DNA of 64,000 nt from Membranipora membranacea (Eukaryota > Bryozoa > Gymnolaemata > Cheilostomatida > Membraniporidae): contig OU612070.1 in NCBI GenBank assembly GCA_914767715.1, forward strand, positions 10,619,501 through 10,683,500, read 5' to 3'. The notes beneath the pieces were generated by a model that searched no databases, was not told the DNA's origin, and was given only the letters and a program-made list of their open reading frames with translations. A program made the translations under genes and the position numbers. Positions 25,301-38,493 of the stretch are shown one piece after another. The stretch's first letter is position 1. Each line of letters starts with the position of its first letter.

Positions 25301-26647
25301 CTTATTTTGATAACACAACTATGGTAGTCCTTTATTACTCCTTTTATTGGTACCCATGTCTACAGCATTATATAAAAAGGAAAGTAGCACAACAACAACA
25401 ACAATGCAATACAGGATAGGAGTGTCAATATCCTGCAAATAAAGCAATGGCTACTAAAACAGTATAATATGTAATGATGATGTCACTGGATGCCCTATTG
25501 TATATTATATAGAATCATTGTAGGCTTATGTAAAATAATGAGAGGTTGCGTAACCCTAAGTAATCAATTTTGAGGCTGCTTCTGTGTAGCACCCCTATTA
25601 TAACTGTGGCTTTGTTATAGAATCACAGGGAATGTGGAATTTTCCCAGCTTGGTATTTGAAACATGTGCGCAATATATAATAAGTATTGATCAATCAGCT
25701 GATCACTTTGAATGAGTGCAGTCTATATATTTAGTCAGTAACATTTACAATACATAATAGTTTGAATTCAGCATTTCTGTAGGCAACATGCTAGTCATTG
25801 TCACAGCAGCTAATTGTGCAGAATGGAGCGCATAGAACTTGCTGTCAAATCAATAACGTGAGTAGACATTGTATAGCATTCCCATTACCTGCATTTGCAA
25901 GTTGAATTATAATTAGTAAGACTGTTGGCTGTACAAAAGTTAGTACACAACTTTGTACATATACTGAGAAATAATGGTGTGGTAAGGGCTGTTGCTGCCT
26001 TGTGTAACTCTAACGATGAGTTGCCTCAATTTGCAAACCAGAGTGCACATTTGGAATGCCACTATGGCCCAGAAGCTCGAAGATTGCTGTTGCATTTGAA
26101 CCCATATGTTGATAAATGGAAGGCCCTCTAACCAACTGAGCTACCTTAGTCTTGTCACACTAATATCTCTGATTCTCATGTTTCGAAACCTCCAGCGTCA
26201 CCAACTGTGGTATAAAGCTTCCTATCCAACAGTGAATTATGAATACTGCCTGCAGGTTATTGCAGCCAAGGGCGATATTCAGCTTGTGGCATTCCATATG
26301 TAACCCCAAAGTAGTGTAATTAATTATGAAAAGCTGTTTGACATTATGATAGAGACACTTTTGTTGGTGAGCCACCAAATTTCTCACACATAGTAACTGT
26401 CGTTCACATACTTGTTGCAATTGTGAAAATACCACTAATGCCCTGCAGCAACATGTCGTGCAGTCACCTCCAGTTTTTTGGTCAAAATCTTGCTGCAAGC
26501 TGGAATATGTGTATGTGTCCATTCCGTTTGCCGGTCTGCATGTGATGTTCCTCTCTACTCAACAGGGTCACAACTCCCACGTCGATTATCAAAATATCTA
26601 CTGAGGACAAAAGCAAGCTCGTCATCCAAGAAGGACAGCTCTCTTGA
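25301..26647. other. Intergenic upstream of SLC16-like gene B
   Basis: No confident exon. A (CAA)n stretch lies near 25389-25404. The sequence just before 26648 probably contains gene B's 5' UTR, since an in-frame TGA at 26645-26647 abuts the chosen start. Confidence 0.35.
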
Positions 26648-29600
26648 ATGGTTATCATGGAGACTAAAAACAGACTGCCTATCGACAGAGGATGGGCTTG
26701 GGTAATAACATTCTGTGAGTGGTAATCATAATTACAACCTTCTGCCAGTTGTAGGATTTTTAATGCTCATATGCGAAACTGATCGTAAATACCAAGCAGC
26801 GGAATCCTCCGGGATTTGCTTGCTGCCATTGATAAACCACTCACAATGCTCACAATTCTAGCTTTTTTCGTACATCTCAATGGTGTAGCCAATGGACACT
26901 AATGAGACTAATCGTAATTTATATAGAACACTAAAGGCATGTACGAACAGATTTCTCGATAGTTTTGTACCTTTTAATATTTGTGTATTAAGTAACTGAT
27001 GTTCATTTATTTTTGAATTCACAGAGAGCGTCTCAATTGTAATGTGTCCATGACATTATTACCGAAATAAACTCATTCATTCATTCATTGATGACCGCTT
27101 GGGAGTGGGACATTCTATGTTATATATTATTTTTAGCCTCATTGGGATTGTTTGCCTTTATTGCTGGCAGCTTTAAAAGCCAAGGAGTCATATTGGTGGA
27201 ACTTCAAGAACTCTTTCCCGATCACTCGCCAAAATCTATTCTCTGGGTATTTAGTCTGAGCAGTCTTCTTAATAAATGTCTTGGTAAGTAAGCTATATTC
27301 CATTTATTTCAATATATTTTATCATAAAAGAGGCACATAAGTTGTTGTTTAAAGTGACAGTAAGCGTAGGAAATTTGGGCATTCAGCTAGGATGTTGTAA
27401 AACTCTATTCCCTATCATTCCATCAAAGATCAACTCGCCAGTTGTATTTGGGATATAACTTTAAATATAACTGTCAAATTTCAGGCTAGCAGTTCAGGAA
27501 ACCCAGTGCAAAGAGGTTTGGTGGCACATTCTGGTAATTTACAGCTTAAATGTATTTATATTTCAGGTCCAGTGAATGGATTACTGCTAGCGAAGACATC
27601 GAATAGATTTCTAGCATGTTGTGGTGTTGGCATAATGACGGTTAGTCTAGTAGCCTTTGCCTACTCTCCATTAATAGAGATCATGTACTTTACTTATGGA
27701 GTACTTTATGGTAAGCGTATGGTAAGAAAATGTCTTACATAATCGGACTAACATTGAGTTGTAGACAGTCTGAAATTGTAATCTCTTTATTATCTATTAA
27801 TCAGGTTTGTTGGCTCTGAGGGGTCAATATATCTGTTACGTACTAGTATCCTTTGGATTTCATTTACCATCGTATTTAGCTTGAGGCCCAAGCTTTACTT
27901 TTCGGGGTTGTGATGGAATGTCCCTGTACAGGGACCAAAACAGCATAGAAAATCAAGCTACATTCATTCAATATCTCCTTTTCAATCAGATCAATCTTGG
28001 TCAGACTTGAGATAGCTCATATTAGCAGCATCGTCACTGCAGGACCGTAGTTTAGAAAAAATGGTAGGGGAGGCCAAAATCTGAGGCAAATCTGAGCAAA
28101 CCAAGAAATTTATGGTATATAATTTGTAAAATGTTAATCCTAGTGGCGCCAATTCTGACATAGATTATTCTATTATATTTAGCTTTCTTGGGAAGGCAGT
28201 GCCTCCCTGCCTCCCCTAGAACTACGGGCCTGCGACTGGGCACTTTTTTGTCATAAAAGGCTAACATTTAGATACAATTGCAACCATGGCAAGTCTATAT
28301 TAAATGTTCAGTGGCTGTTACTAAATTCAGCTTTATCAGAATGATATGTCTTGACTTGACTATTATATTATTTTGAAGGAGTTGGAGTAGGGATGGTGAG
28401 TCTCTCAGTATATACAGCCTACAATGGTTATTTTGACAAGTGGAAAGCTTTGTCTATTGGCCTAACAACAGCTGGATCCGGTATTGGTACGATCATCATC
28501 CCAGTCTTACTCAGGCTTCTGTTCGATAACTACTCTTTTAGAGGTGCTATACTTTTATACGGTAGGTCGCGATCACTATGTTTTGATGCATCGAATGTGT
28601 TGTCCGCTCCCGAACTGAATCAAACTTCAACAAAGAAATCCCGCGGCCGGAATTTCCTGGGCCTCCCGCATTGAAGTCATTTTCACTATCTGTTCATCTA
28701 GGCCGCCGATTGGATGCAATGCGGTTCCCCAATTCGGATGAAGAAATGCGAACCAATGGTGGATTGAAGTTGACCTAAATGCTAATCCCTTGTATTATAG
28801 CCCTCAAATCGATGTCACATCGACATGTGGAAACATTGTGTGACTAAGTACACTTCTATAACTGTGATAAGGCTAGAGATACCTTTTTGCAAAGTGCCTA
28901 CAGGTGTACGAGGCATTCCATTATGGCTGAGGTTGCCTGGGTAAAGTTCACGGACTCAAACAAATAAAATCCTAGCTCATAGTGAATTAATTTGTTATGA
29001 AACAAGCAATAAAATTTTGTGCCCCAGTTTGTGTACCGGAAAGTTTGGCAGCGGAAACTAAACAGGATGTATTTCTGGTCCTTAAAATTTGAATTTGGAC
29101 ATCAAATTGGTTGAGATTAAAATGTCATTAAACTAAAGGTCACGACCTGGGTCCCTAGCGTCTGGGCAACAGCCCTTTTTGGCTGAGGCTATGAAACCTA
29201 ATGGGGTAACCTCTGACCCGGCCCCAACACATTTCTGCATCAAATTTGTTGAGATTGGGGCTGAGATAACTCGTCATTAAAATAATGGTCATGACCTTGG
29301 ATCTGGGCAACAGCCCTATTTTGTTCAGTCTATGAAACCAAATGGGGTGGCCTCTGACCCGGCCCCAACACATATCTGCTGCTGCTGACGACATTAAACA
29401 AAACAAAGTTCATGATTATATTGTTGTCTATAATAGCACCACCATGTGGTTTCTTGTGAAATTTTTCAATTAAACATGTTAAAAAGAAAAGTGCAAGTCA
29501 ATGGACTTTGATTTCTAACACCAACGAGACTGGTTAGATCAAGATTGAAGACTGTCACTGATTTTGACCTCTTCCTAGTTGCGTCATCGAATCAGACACT

Positions 29601-32600
29601 AAACCGGCAATGGAACATCTGGTTGTTTTTTTACAAAATGAGCCCCCTCGTCGAAATTACAATTGAACATGATTTGAACAAGAATTCAATTGAACATGAA
29701 TTCAATTGAATTGAACATGAACTTGAACATTAATCACTTGGTAGTCTCAATCATTAACATCTTGTCTTTCTTTATAATAGTTTTATCATTTCTTTCACTG
29801 GAAAATGATATTTTGGTTGTGAAATAAACACACACATACATAAACAAGTAAAAAAATCTGATTTCTATTTTTGAAATATTATCATCTTTCCCCCACATGT
29901 GCTCATTCCAGCAGTTTTTGAATCCTGATTTTAACTTTGTTTTTAATTTTAATTCATGACATCATGTCCTTGTCAAGATCACTGCTGTGAAATAGTGGGG
30001 CACGGGGCGACTCCCAATGGATATAAATCTGAGAACAATTGATCTATTGATTGTCTGTATATCATTTTTAAAACAGGATTTGCCAGTTGCTTGGATCGCT
30101 AAAAATAAAAACAACATTATAATCAATGATAATAAATTACCACCAATATTCTTGCAGGTCGATCTAGATAAGCAAACCTGTCTTGAGAAAAAAACTGTAG
30201 AAGCCCTAGAGAAGGAAATATAAGCCAGAGTAAAGATTGGGGCTGGTTTACGGTTAGCAATTGCAGTTCATAAAAAAGCGAAGACTTTGAGTAAATATTG
30301 GCTGGTCACAATTTTTGTTAGCTCAAGTTGATGGGGAGTGGCAAGCATTTCATCCTGCAAATACTTTACACAATCCACTTGTCTTTTACAGGTGCTGTGG
30401 CTCTACAGCTGATGGTATTGGCCTCTCTGTTGCGCCCGATGTCTTATTACGAAGCAATAGCTGATTGGAAATCCAGACAGCAGATCAAAGAAGGCTGTAA
30501 GGTTGAGTCTGAAGGTGGTTTGATGAATAACAATGACGCTGATGGATTACAAGATGTAAGTATTGTGCTTCATCCTTCACATTTCGAATACAGATATTTA
30601 AACTTCCAATTGCTCGATCATCGATACCGTTGCGCCCATTTCAGGTTTCATGTATCAGCCACTGGAAAATTACTGGTTTGAACTGCCAACATGAATGGAA
30701 TACGTCCAAAACTGAAATACATAGCCTATGGATCACAACAGGGAGTTTGGGAATGTGTCCCAGACTCCCAAGTTATACCAACAACTATCTGAAATACTAT
30801 ATTGCGTGAACTTGATTCTGCTGTTCAAGGTGGATGATGATATAAGGGCGAGGAGTGTCTCTGTTGGAGCCAAGCATCAGCTCTTACTACCTCTAGATAC
30901 ATCAGAGCAGACATGCATGTACCTGTCAGCTCCACATGGTATCAATCACCTGTCGGCCAATGTCAGGTATCGTCATAGTAACAGTAAACACTCTATAAAC
31001 AAATCAGTTAGAGAACTCGCAAGCATTCAAGATATTAGCGGCGGTTCTGGGATGCTATTCGATGGCAAGGCTGACATCATTGTCGAGGATGACTCCAGCA
31101 ATTCTGATGAGGAATCTAGTAAGCTAAGCTCTGAGAAGAAGAAAAAGCCTGGATACAACTGGAGACTAGCCTTAGAACCAAACTGTATCCTCTTAGGAAT
31201 GGTTATGCTGCTGTATACATGCGGTTTGGGTGTGGCCTATCAATGTATCCCTCCACTCGGAAAGTCAGCAGGTATGTGATTATAATTGAACTGTGATTTT
31301 AACCCTGACTGGTGTTGAATGTGTGCAGGTTTCAATTGAAAAGAGCCAACCACATAATATATATCATCAGCTCTCAAACGTAAACATCACCCAAACCTAA
31401 AAAATCAGTAGGCCTATAATCTCACATGGGCACATCTCTAGTGTAGAGTAGAGTCATATCCAATCGATATTGAGAATGTATCCTATCGGTTTTGATCAAA
31501 ATAGTCTTGCAGTCTTGGAGGAATGTTGAGGTCAATCATCTGTTTTACTACCTTTCCTAGACAAGAACTGAGAAATGTGAAGTAATCATGAGAAGAAACC
31601 TCACTACAAGTTATACTCTCATCCTTTAGTAGCAGACAACTCCTAATATTAACAAATCACAAAATATCCTTGCCACAGCTGTTTTCAGTCACTTTCTTCG
31701 CCAACCACCGCCTGTGTCTTGTCTTCCAAGGCTAAAAGAATTAACTGATCCAATTTGGCTCCTGGTTATTAGGACTCATATAACTAAGGAGTAACAGTGA
31801 CAGTACTCCTTGATATAACCTAAGTGGTCCTCGATGTAAGAATTCAACCGTATGAAAAGTGATACAAAACTTTATACTTCATGATGCCATGTCTCAACCT
31901 GGATATCACTATTCAGTCGACACGACAAAACTCAAAGCTGACCATCTTTATATATCTGTATTCAGGTGTGAGCAAGACTCTTATAGCCACATTATTCACA
32001 GCCGCAGGCAGCACAGAAATACCATGTAGAATATTCAATGGCTGGTTGGCCGATAGAGGATTCATCTCAGCATTGAACCAGTTGGGGGTATGCATGATGG
32101 CGACAGGGATATTTGCCTTTGTATGTGCTACAGTTTCCTCAACTGCAGGTAATATAAGTCACCTTACCCCAATATAATATCATTTGCATGCAGGAAGTAC
32201 AAAGAGTTCTAATTCTGTATATATTTTCGTGTACTTTGCTGTCTAATAATGTTGGACAATACTTCAAGACTTATACCTCCATCATCAAATTTGTGAACTG
32301 GCATACTTATAATACTACCTACTTTGAAAACTGTGTACTTAGATTAGTCTAGATTTCAAAGGCGCATTGTTACCTGGTTAGCCCACGTCAGTTTAACTTT
32401 AACATTATACTGCAAAATGTTTGAACCTGCTCAATAAACATATTGATTGTTAAAATAAAATTTAAAATAAAATTTGTCGAAAAAAAATTAAATTTGTTGT
32501 TTAAATGCATAAGCTCTCTTCTTTTAAGCATTTGTTTTTTTTACAGGCATAACAGTGATGATTATAGGGTTGTCCAGCACTGGCACATCCGTGTTCAGCT

Positions 32601-33416
32601 TAGTACCTATAGCATCTAGTGAGCTACTCGGTAAAAGTAATGTCCCTACAGCTGTTGGGCTCAACTTTTTCTACCAAGGAATCGGCACAATCATCTCAGC
32701 CTTCAGCGCTGGTAAGGCTAGTCAATAACGTTCCCATGATGCAACTTCAAACCTGGATAACTGAAAAATTGCATTATTGGATAATATTTACCATTCCAAA
32801 TAGGTGATGTAGGTTCTTGATCCAGGCCGATACTGATCACTCCCCTTCATTCAATTTGGAAAACTAGAAATGCACAGACTGAATTTGAGTATTCTTGTGA
32901 TGCAGCACCATCAAACAACTTAGATTCCATGATGCAGGTGAAATCACATGGCATTGGTGATGGCAAATCAATCATATGCATCTCATCCAGTCCAGGTTCC
33001 TCCAGGGAGATTGGGACTGGTTCCTGGTTCCTCCATATATGGCGAAAAAGATTTGAGAAATCAGAGTTATTTATCCTTTGGCAATGAGAAGACAACTTTC
33101 AAACCAATATCTATTGCCTTTTAACCAACCCACTTAATTTTGTAATGTCATGAAGATCTCCAGCCCTTCTGAAATTCAACTAATACATTAAAATTTGAGC
33201 AATATTCAGCTGTTAACTTTTTTTAAATCTTATTTTTTAGGTGCTGTTTATGAGGCCACAGAGAGATGGGAGTCTGTGTATTATTATATCAGTGCTTGCT
33301 GTTTTTGCGCAAGTACACTCGTATTCATCACATCGGTGACTTTACGCTTCAGAGGAAAATGCAAATCACAAAATGACTCAAAGGACAATACTAAATTAGC
33401 AACAGTAAAGATATGA
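26648..33416 (+). CDS. SLC16-type (monocarboxylate transporter-like) gene B
   Basis: Nine coding exons: 26648-26714, 27137-27283, 27567-27710, 28379-28561, 30392-30555, 30830-31271, 31966-32148, 32547-32711, 33241-33416. They encode 556 aa. Exon sizes and phases match gene A exactly except in the loop exons 5-6 and the last exon, so A and B are tandem duplicates. Shared marks: DRGWAW at 13-18, Lys36 in TM1, YFDKWKALSIGLTTAGSG, and Glu400/Arg404 in TM8 (the MCT1 Asp/Arg position). The TM6-TM7 loop carries an acidic/Ser patch (VEDDSSNSDEESSK) before a KKKK run. The start is the first Met after an in-frame TGA; a second Met lies three codons on. Expected role is plasma-membrane transport of small solutes. 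Divergence from A is greatest in the loop and C-terminal tail, which suggests differences in partners or trafficking (inference). Confidence 0.93.
29097..29380. repeat. Two-copy tandem repeat in gene B intron 4
   Basis: Two imperfect copies, each about 126 bp, sharing GGGCAACAGCCC and CTCTGACCCGGCCCCAACAC. A minus-strand open frame across it repeats CWGRVRG twice simply because the DNA is repeated. Confidence 0.7.
29660..29735. repeat. Short AATTGAACATGA tandem repeat
   Basis: Several degenerate copies of a 12-16 bp unit containing TTGAACATGA, inside gene B intron 4. Confidence 0.6.
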
Positions 33417-33442
33417 TGTAGATCTTTATCTAATATCTTGTC

Positions 33443-33448
33443 ATTAAA
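33443..33448 (+). promoter_or_regulatory. Candidate poly(A) signal of gene B
   Basis: ATTAAA 27 nt after the stop codon at 33414-33416. Confidence 0.35.
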
Positions 33449-34926
33449 GTTTCTATAATGTTGAAACCTATGCATATATTTAAATTTATGTCCCTCATGT
33501 TTCGGTGCTTGTTTTTAAATCACAACGATTAACATATTCAATGATCATTTTTAGCATTTTTTCCAGTGCCAAACCGCAGGCATGTCAGTTTAGAATAAGG
33601 CATCTCAATTTTATTGCCTTGTTGCGAATGGTCGTTTGTTTTTATTCACTGCGCAGGCTGATTCATAGTTTGAGCCAAAAGTATGAGTGCACATGACTTT
33701 GAAAAGGATCTCATATCAGGTTTTGGGCCTGTAAGATTATCCTTTCTTCCAGCATGTCCACTCAAATTTTTTGTCTTATTGTACCAATTTTGGTCAGCTT
33801 AGCACTGAGCGTTGGTTCTATGAACACTTAGTAGAAAGTCTCATGTCATGCATATTAATAGCTAATAAACAGGTTATCCATATTAAATGGTAAATGATTT
33901 CATTGCTTGTCAGATTATTGAAGATACAAAAAAAACAGTGGTTAATCATTGGCTATCATTTTGTTTGATTTTTCTCATACAGATAATACCTAGCTATGTA
34001 TACGGCCACAATAAAAAATTGCCGCTGACCAAGGAGTTAGAGACTCCTTGCGGTGCTATAGCTACAGGTCCAAGCAAAATGTAATTATCACCTCTTTTAT
34101 TTAGGCGGGCGGGGTCACAACCCCTTATGTATAGATAATATGTAGACAGTGATTGATTTGGGCACAAATATTTAATATTTTCCCAGGAGAGGAATGCTCT
34201 GGTTTTAATAGCAATATTAGAATCCAGGTGGAAAATAATTTCAGAAAATCCATATTTTTGTGATTAAAATTTATATTTCTGCTTATGGACTTTGTATGAT
34301 TTGGTAAAATTTAGATCATGAATGTTTGAATGAAGGAAATTTAATTTCTTCGATGATAAGCTATGTACGAGAATATTTTGATGACATGGATGCTAGTTAG
34401 TCCTGCAAATAATTTAGTTCCGCAAATGTAATTCTGTTCAAACATAGCTGGCCTGGTGTTGATACAACAAGAAATTTTAACTAGGTATGAAAAGCCATGA
34501 AAAATTTGAGTAATCTGTTTTAAAGATTCACTCTCTGGGTGCAACGTAGTTTGAGCCCCCCAGACATTTGCCCCCCCCCCCGCCAACGGCCCCCGCCCCG
34601 GCGGGTTGCAGCGCTTGACTTTATGCACTGGACAGATCAGTCAAGAATTCTGTCAGACTTGCTGTCAAGTATTTCAGTGTAGGCTATCTCACGGCTGCCG
34701 AATTCAAACACGTTAGCCTCGGTCAGTTCAGTTCGGTCGGTCAGGGCAGCATTAAACAGCTGTCACATTTTGTGGCATCGTTACATAATTAGTTAACATT
34801 AAGTTAAGGGTTCACATAAATGGCACTTTGTAAAGACCGTTCATGTCTTGACATAAAGTCATTACTACCCTGTAAGTTATATCGATGATACTGAAATGGA
34901 TGGATTCCCGATAATTATTTGATGGC

Positions 34927-35060
34927 TGATCAACTAGTTTAAGTGCTCAAACGGTGCAAGATGCTGGTAGAGGCATTTCATTATCAACCACTTTTTCCCC
35001 TTGATAATGAAATGCCTCTACCAGCATCTTGCATCGTTTGAGCACTTAAACTACTGATCA
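34927..35060. mobile_element. Near-perfect hairpin element 1
   Basis: Two arms of about 52-58 bp separated by about 13 bp (CCACTTTTTCCCC). The arms begin AGTTTAAGTGCTCAAAC and differ at only one base over 52 bp. The terminal sequence and the ATTATCAACCAC next to the loop also occur in the hairpin at 43643-43774, so this is a family of palindromic MITEs. Transcripts would fold into long double-stranded RNA. Confidence 0.8.
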
Positions 35061-35738
35061 ACAGTACAAGTATGAGCGTTGGTGTCTATCATCACTGGTG
35101 GGATGCCATTTTTTATACACTTTTTATTGCATGACGTAAAAGGCTGGAAAAATTGTCTCATCAAAAATTATTGCAACTTGTAAATTATGGAGTGTAAACC
35201 CCATCATTAGCCAATTGCACAATGCCAATCATTAGCCTACAAATTTTGCAGCTAAATATTGGTGGGGGACTCCTAAATTATATGTTCCTGGCCACTGGCT
35301 ACAGTCTCTTAGTGGGTGCCTTATAGTTTACTTTGATTCATCAATTCAACTACTGCAGAGCCGCACTTATAAGTAAATTTGGATTCTTATGCTTGGCGTA
35401 CAAATTCATTACCAAGTAAAGCAGCTTACTACTTTCACAGCCACTAAAAGCAGCAACACCTAATTACAGTCAGCATTTATTGAGGATATTGGATCTGCAT
35501 CGACGCAGGTGTTGGTTGTAGGACACCAAACTTCTTCGTTTATGGAACATCTCAACATAACAGGTAAAATATATCCAAACTGATGACTTTACGCTGAGAT
35601 ATACCTTCCACCAATCAGTTATTGAGAGAACTTAATTTTGGCAAACAAATAAGAGCTCCGTTTTTCTACGCAGTGGCATTGGTTGACCTGTGGTCTCAGA
35701 CTTAGGATTGAGGACTGAGGTGTGATTAAAATCGCTAA

Positions 35739-35825
35739 CTCCTTCCGGATCTGAGCACTTAGACTTACTCCTCCCGAGTCTGAGCACTTAGACTAACTCC
35801 ACCACAGTCTAGGCCCTAAGCTTAG
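35739..35825. repeat. 30-bp tandem repeat sharing hairpin-element ends
   Basis: Three imperfect 28-30 bp units, two of which contain TCTGAGCACTTAGACT, the reverse complement of the hairpin element termini at 34927 and 43643. Confidence 0.6.
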
Positions 35826-36058
35826 TAAGCAGCTGAGAAATTGCTGTATTACACACATACCGCCAATAAAATGATAATAATTGATACATTTTACAGTGAA
35901 GCCCTGTTTTGTCTTTACTGCATAATTCATGTAGTTGTACAGAGCTAGAATCTTGTATTGAGTGTCTATTGATTTCAGTACGACCAACTCTCAGTTAGAT
36001 GCCTACAGTTAAGACATTCCATTGATTCATACATACTTATAGTATACATGCCACAGTG

Positions 36059-36264
36059 CACTGGCGATTATCAGAAAGCGAATCGCCAAGGCAAAACGTT
36101 TGCAATAGATGAAAAACCATTGTGTCACTGGCAAATACGCTCAGTATCTAAATATTTTAATATTTGGACGAAATAGCCCAGCGTCAAATGATAACAACCT
36201 CGTTTGCTTAGATTCCCTAACGTTTTGCTTTGCTTGCTTGCTTGCTTTGTAATAATCGCCAGTG
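36059..36264. mobile_element. Short terminal-inverted-repeat element (MITE)
   Basis: Starts CACTGGCGATTATCAGAAAGC and ends with its inverted copy (GCTTTGTAATAATCGCCAGTG), 18 of 21 matching. The pairing continues weakly through AAAACGTT, giving arms of about 45 bp around an AT-rich core. No coding capacity. Confidence 0.65.
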
Positions 36265-36991
36265 TGTTTCTACCTTTAGCCATTCATATATACTGACTAT
36301 AATTATTCTTCAGAATCCATGTATTAGCCATTCATATTTACTGGGTATTGTGTTTGCTCTAACGACTACAACAATTGATTGGACCAACGTCGGCACTCAA
36401 TGCATACAGTATCCAGTATACAGGATTTATTTACTAGTTGTTTTATAGTTGATTGTGTTTGGAGAGTGGCTAGTAGAAGAAGGGAAGTTGTATCTTATTA
36501 CAAGTCTGCTTTCTTGTCAACTTAGGAATGACTGATAGTTTGCTAGCAGAAATTAACAGTGAGCGTACAGCAAATCAGACAACATTTAAAACAGGTACTT
36601 TTTCTAACATCCATTTTATTAAAGCTATCTGAGGTTTGATTTGGCAATACAAAATAGTGACAGATTGTGGAAAAATAGTAACAAAAAAGCTGATTTTGGA
36701 AAGTGACTTAGTTTAGGATGGAAAAAGAAGCTGATAGTTAAATGATTACAGTTTCAAGTTTTACTGAAAATAACCGCCTGTGGCTAGCTTAGTCTACAGT
36801 GTAGCTGTCTAGGTCTAGGCTAGCTAGTCTCTTTATTATAACATGACAGACCAGAGCCTGGCCCCGGAGGCTTGCTCATATCACAGCCAGCCCTAAATGG
36901 TGTTAAGGTTGGCGATCGCGGACATAGGTGGTCGTTAACGACCACCTACGGCTACAATTGCAATCTGAACACCACTGCTCTAAGGAAATTT

Positions 36992-37384
36992 GCGTGTATC
37001 TGGATATCTGTGGGGTGTTATTATAGTGCCGAAGTGCTCTTCATGTATTGTATTGTATGTCAAGTTGTGTTTTTGATCTTATAGTTAGCGTGAAAGAGTG
37101 CTTGTGAGTTGGATCGTAAGATGGTGAGATGGAAATAAGGGAAAGAGCGAGCTGTTGTTAATGCTTCTATTCTTCTCTATTCCACGTTCACAACTGGCAG
37201 TTAAAATGATGTGGCCAAAAAAACATGAATGATGAATCATCTATTAGTTAGAAATGCTGGGTGCCTGGTCTTTGATTGAAATTGAATGGTTACCATAGCA
37301 ATTTATCTCATCACGACCAGTGTAATTAAAATGTCAATGTGGTTACATTTAGGAAACCAATAATGCTATTTTACAGATATAACA
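36992..37384. repeat. 393-bp direct repeat, copy 1
   Basis: Matches 38101-38493 without a difference that I could find by eye; the two copies are 1,109 bp apart. Confidence 0.85.
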
Positions 37385-38100
37385 TACACCCAGCTTTTAA
37401 AACATGAGCGTCCTCGCTCATCCAAATCTTAAAATTACCAATGCGCAAAATATTCATATTCTTTATATGTAAAGGTACGATAGTTTAAAAAAAAAAGTCC
37501 ATCAAATCGACATAAAGACAAAAAAATAACAACACAATATAAATCTCCGAGTATACTCTATTCCTCAGCTCAGTATGTATAGTCGCTCAAGGCTATGAAG
37601 TCGTATTCATCAATATCCGTTATTCGCTCCACAAGATGACAACCATAGTACAACGGATGGCGTCACTGACTGGTTTTTGTCCACACCTGGGACCGCAGCA
37701 ATATTATTCACCCTTGCGCTTGGGCAACCAGTTTAAATCATGCTGTTTCTTTCAGATGGCCAGCATATCATTATACCATCCCTCCGGATCTGAAGCAGTG
37801 AGCGGTTGCTTACAGATTGAGGATTCCGTGGCAGCGTAATAATTATTTAAATAGTCACTATCCAGACAGTTTAGGTAATAGCAGTAGTGTCGCAAGATTA
37901 ATTGTGTGAAGATAATATTGTCATGATGTGTTGTCTGGCTGTTAGAGTCAAGTTTAACTTACTTCTTCAGTGTAGATATTATTTATTTAATATGAAGGCG
38001 CATAATCCATCCGGCACTTTAGATGATCGTCCTCGATTATCGCTTGGCTGAGAGTAGCGAAGATCGTCGCAGTCCTCCACCATTTGCTCTAAGGATTTTA

Positions 38101-38493
38101 GCGTGTATCTGGATATCTGTGGGGTGTTATTATAGTGCCGAAGTGCTCTTCATGTATTGTATTGTATGTCAAGTTGTGTTTTTGATCTTATAGTTAGCGT
38201 GAAAGAGTGCTTGTGAGTTGGATCGTAAGATGGTGAGATGGAAATAAGGGAAAGAGCGAGCTGTTGTTAATGCTTCTATTCTTCTCTATTCCACGTTCAC
38301 AACTGGCAGTTAAAATGATGTGGCCAAAAAAACATGAATGATGAATCATCTATTAGTTAGAAATGCTGGGTGCCTGGTCTTTGATTGAAATTGAATGGTT
38401 ACCATAGCAATTTATCTCATCACGACCAGTGTAATTAAAATGTCAATGTGGTTACATTTAGGAAACCAATAATGCTATTTTACAGATATAACA
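38101..38493. repeat. 393-bp direct repeat, copy 2
   Basis: Partner of 36992-37384. Its right end runs directly into the element's right inverted repeat. Confidence 0.85.

Noticed and set aside
29155-29406. Minus-strand frame with a duplicated CWGRVRG peptide
   Set aside because: Produced by a two-copy DNA tandem repeat in an intron; no splice or homology support.
34550-34620. CpG island or promoter
   Set aside because: It is a poly-C and GC-rich patch similar to 19715-19765, so more likely a dispersed repeat.
37636-37839. Open frame inside the hAT-like element
   Set aside because: No transposase motif, no splice context, and short enough to occur by chance.
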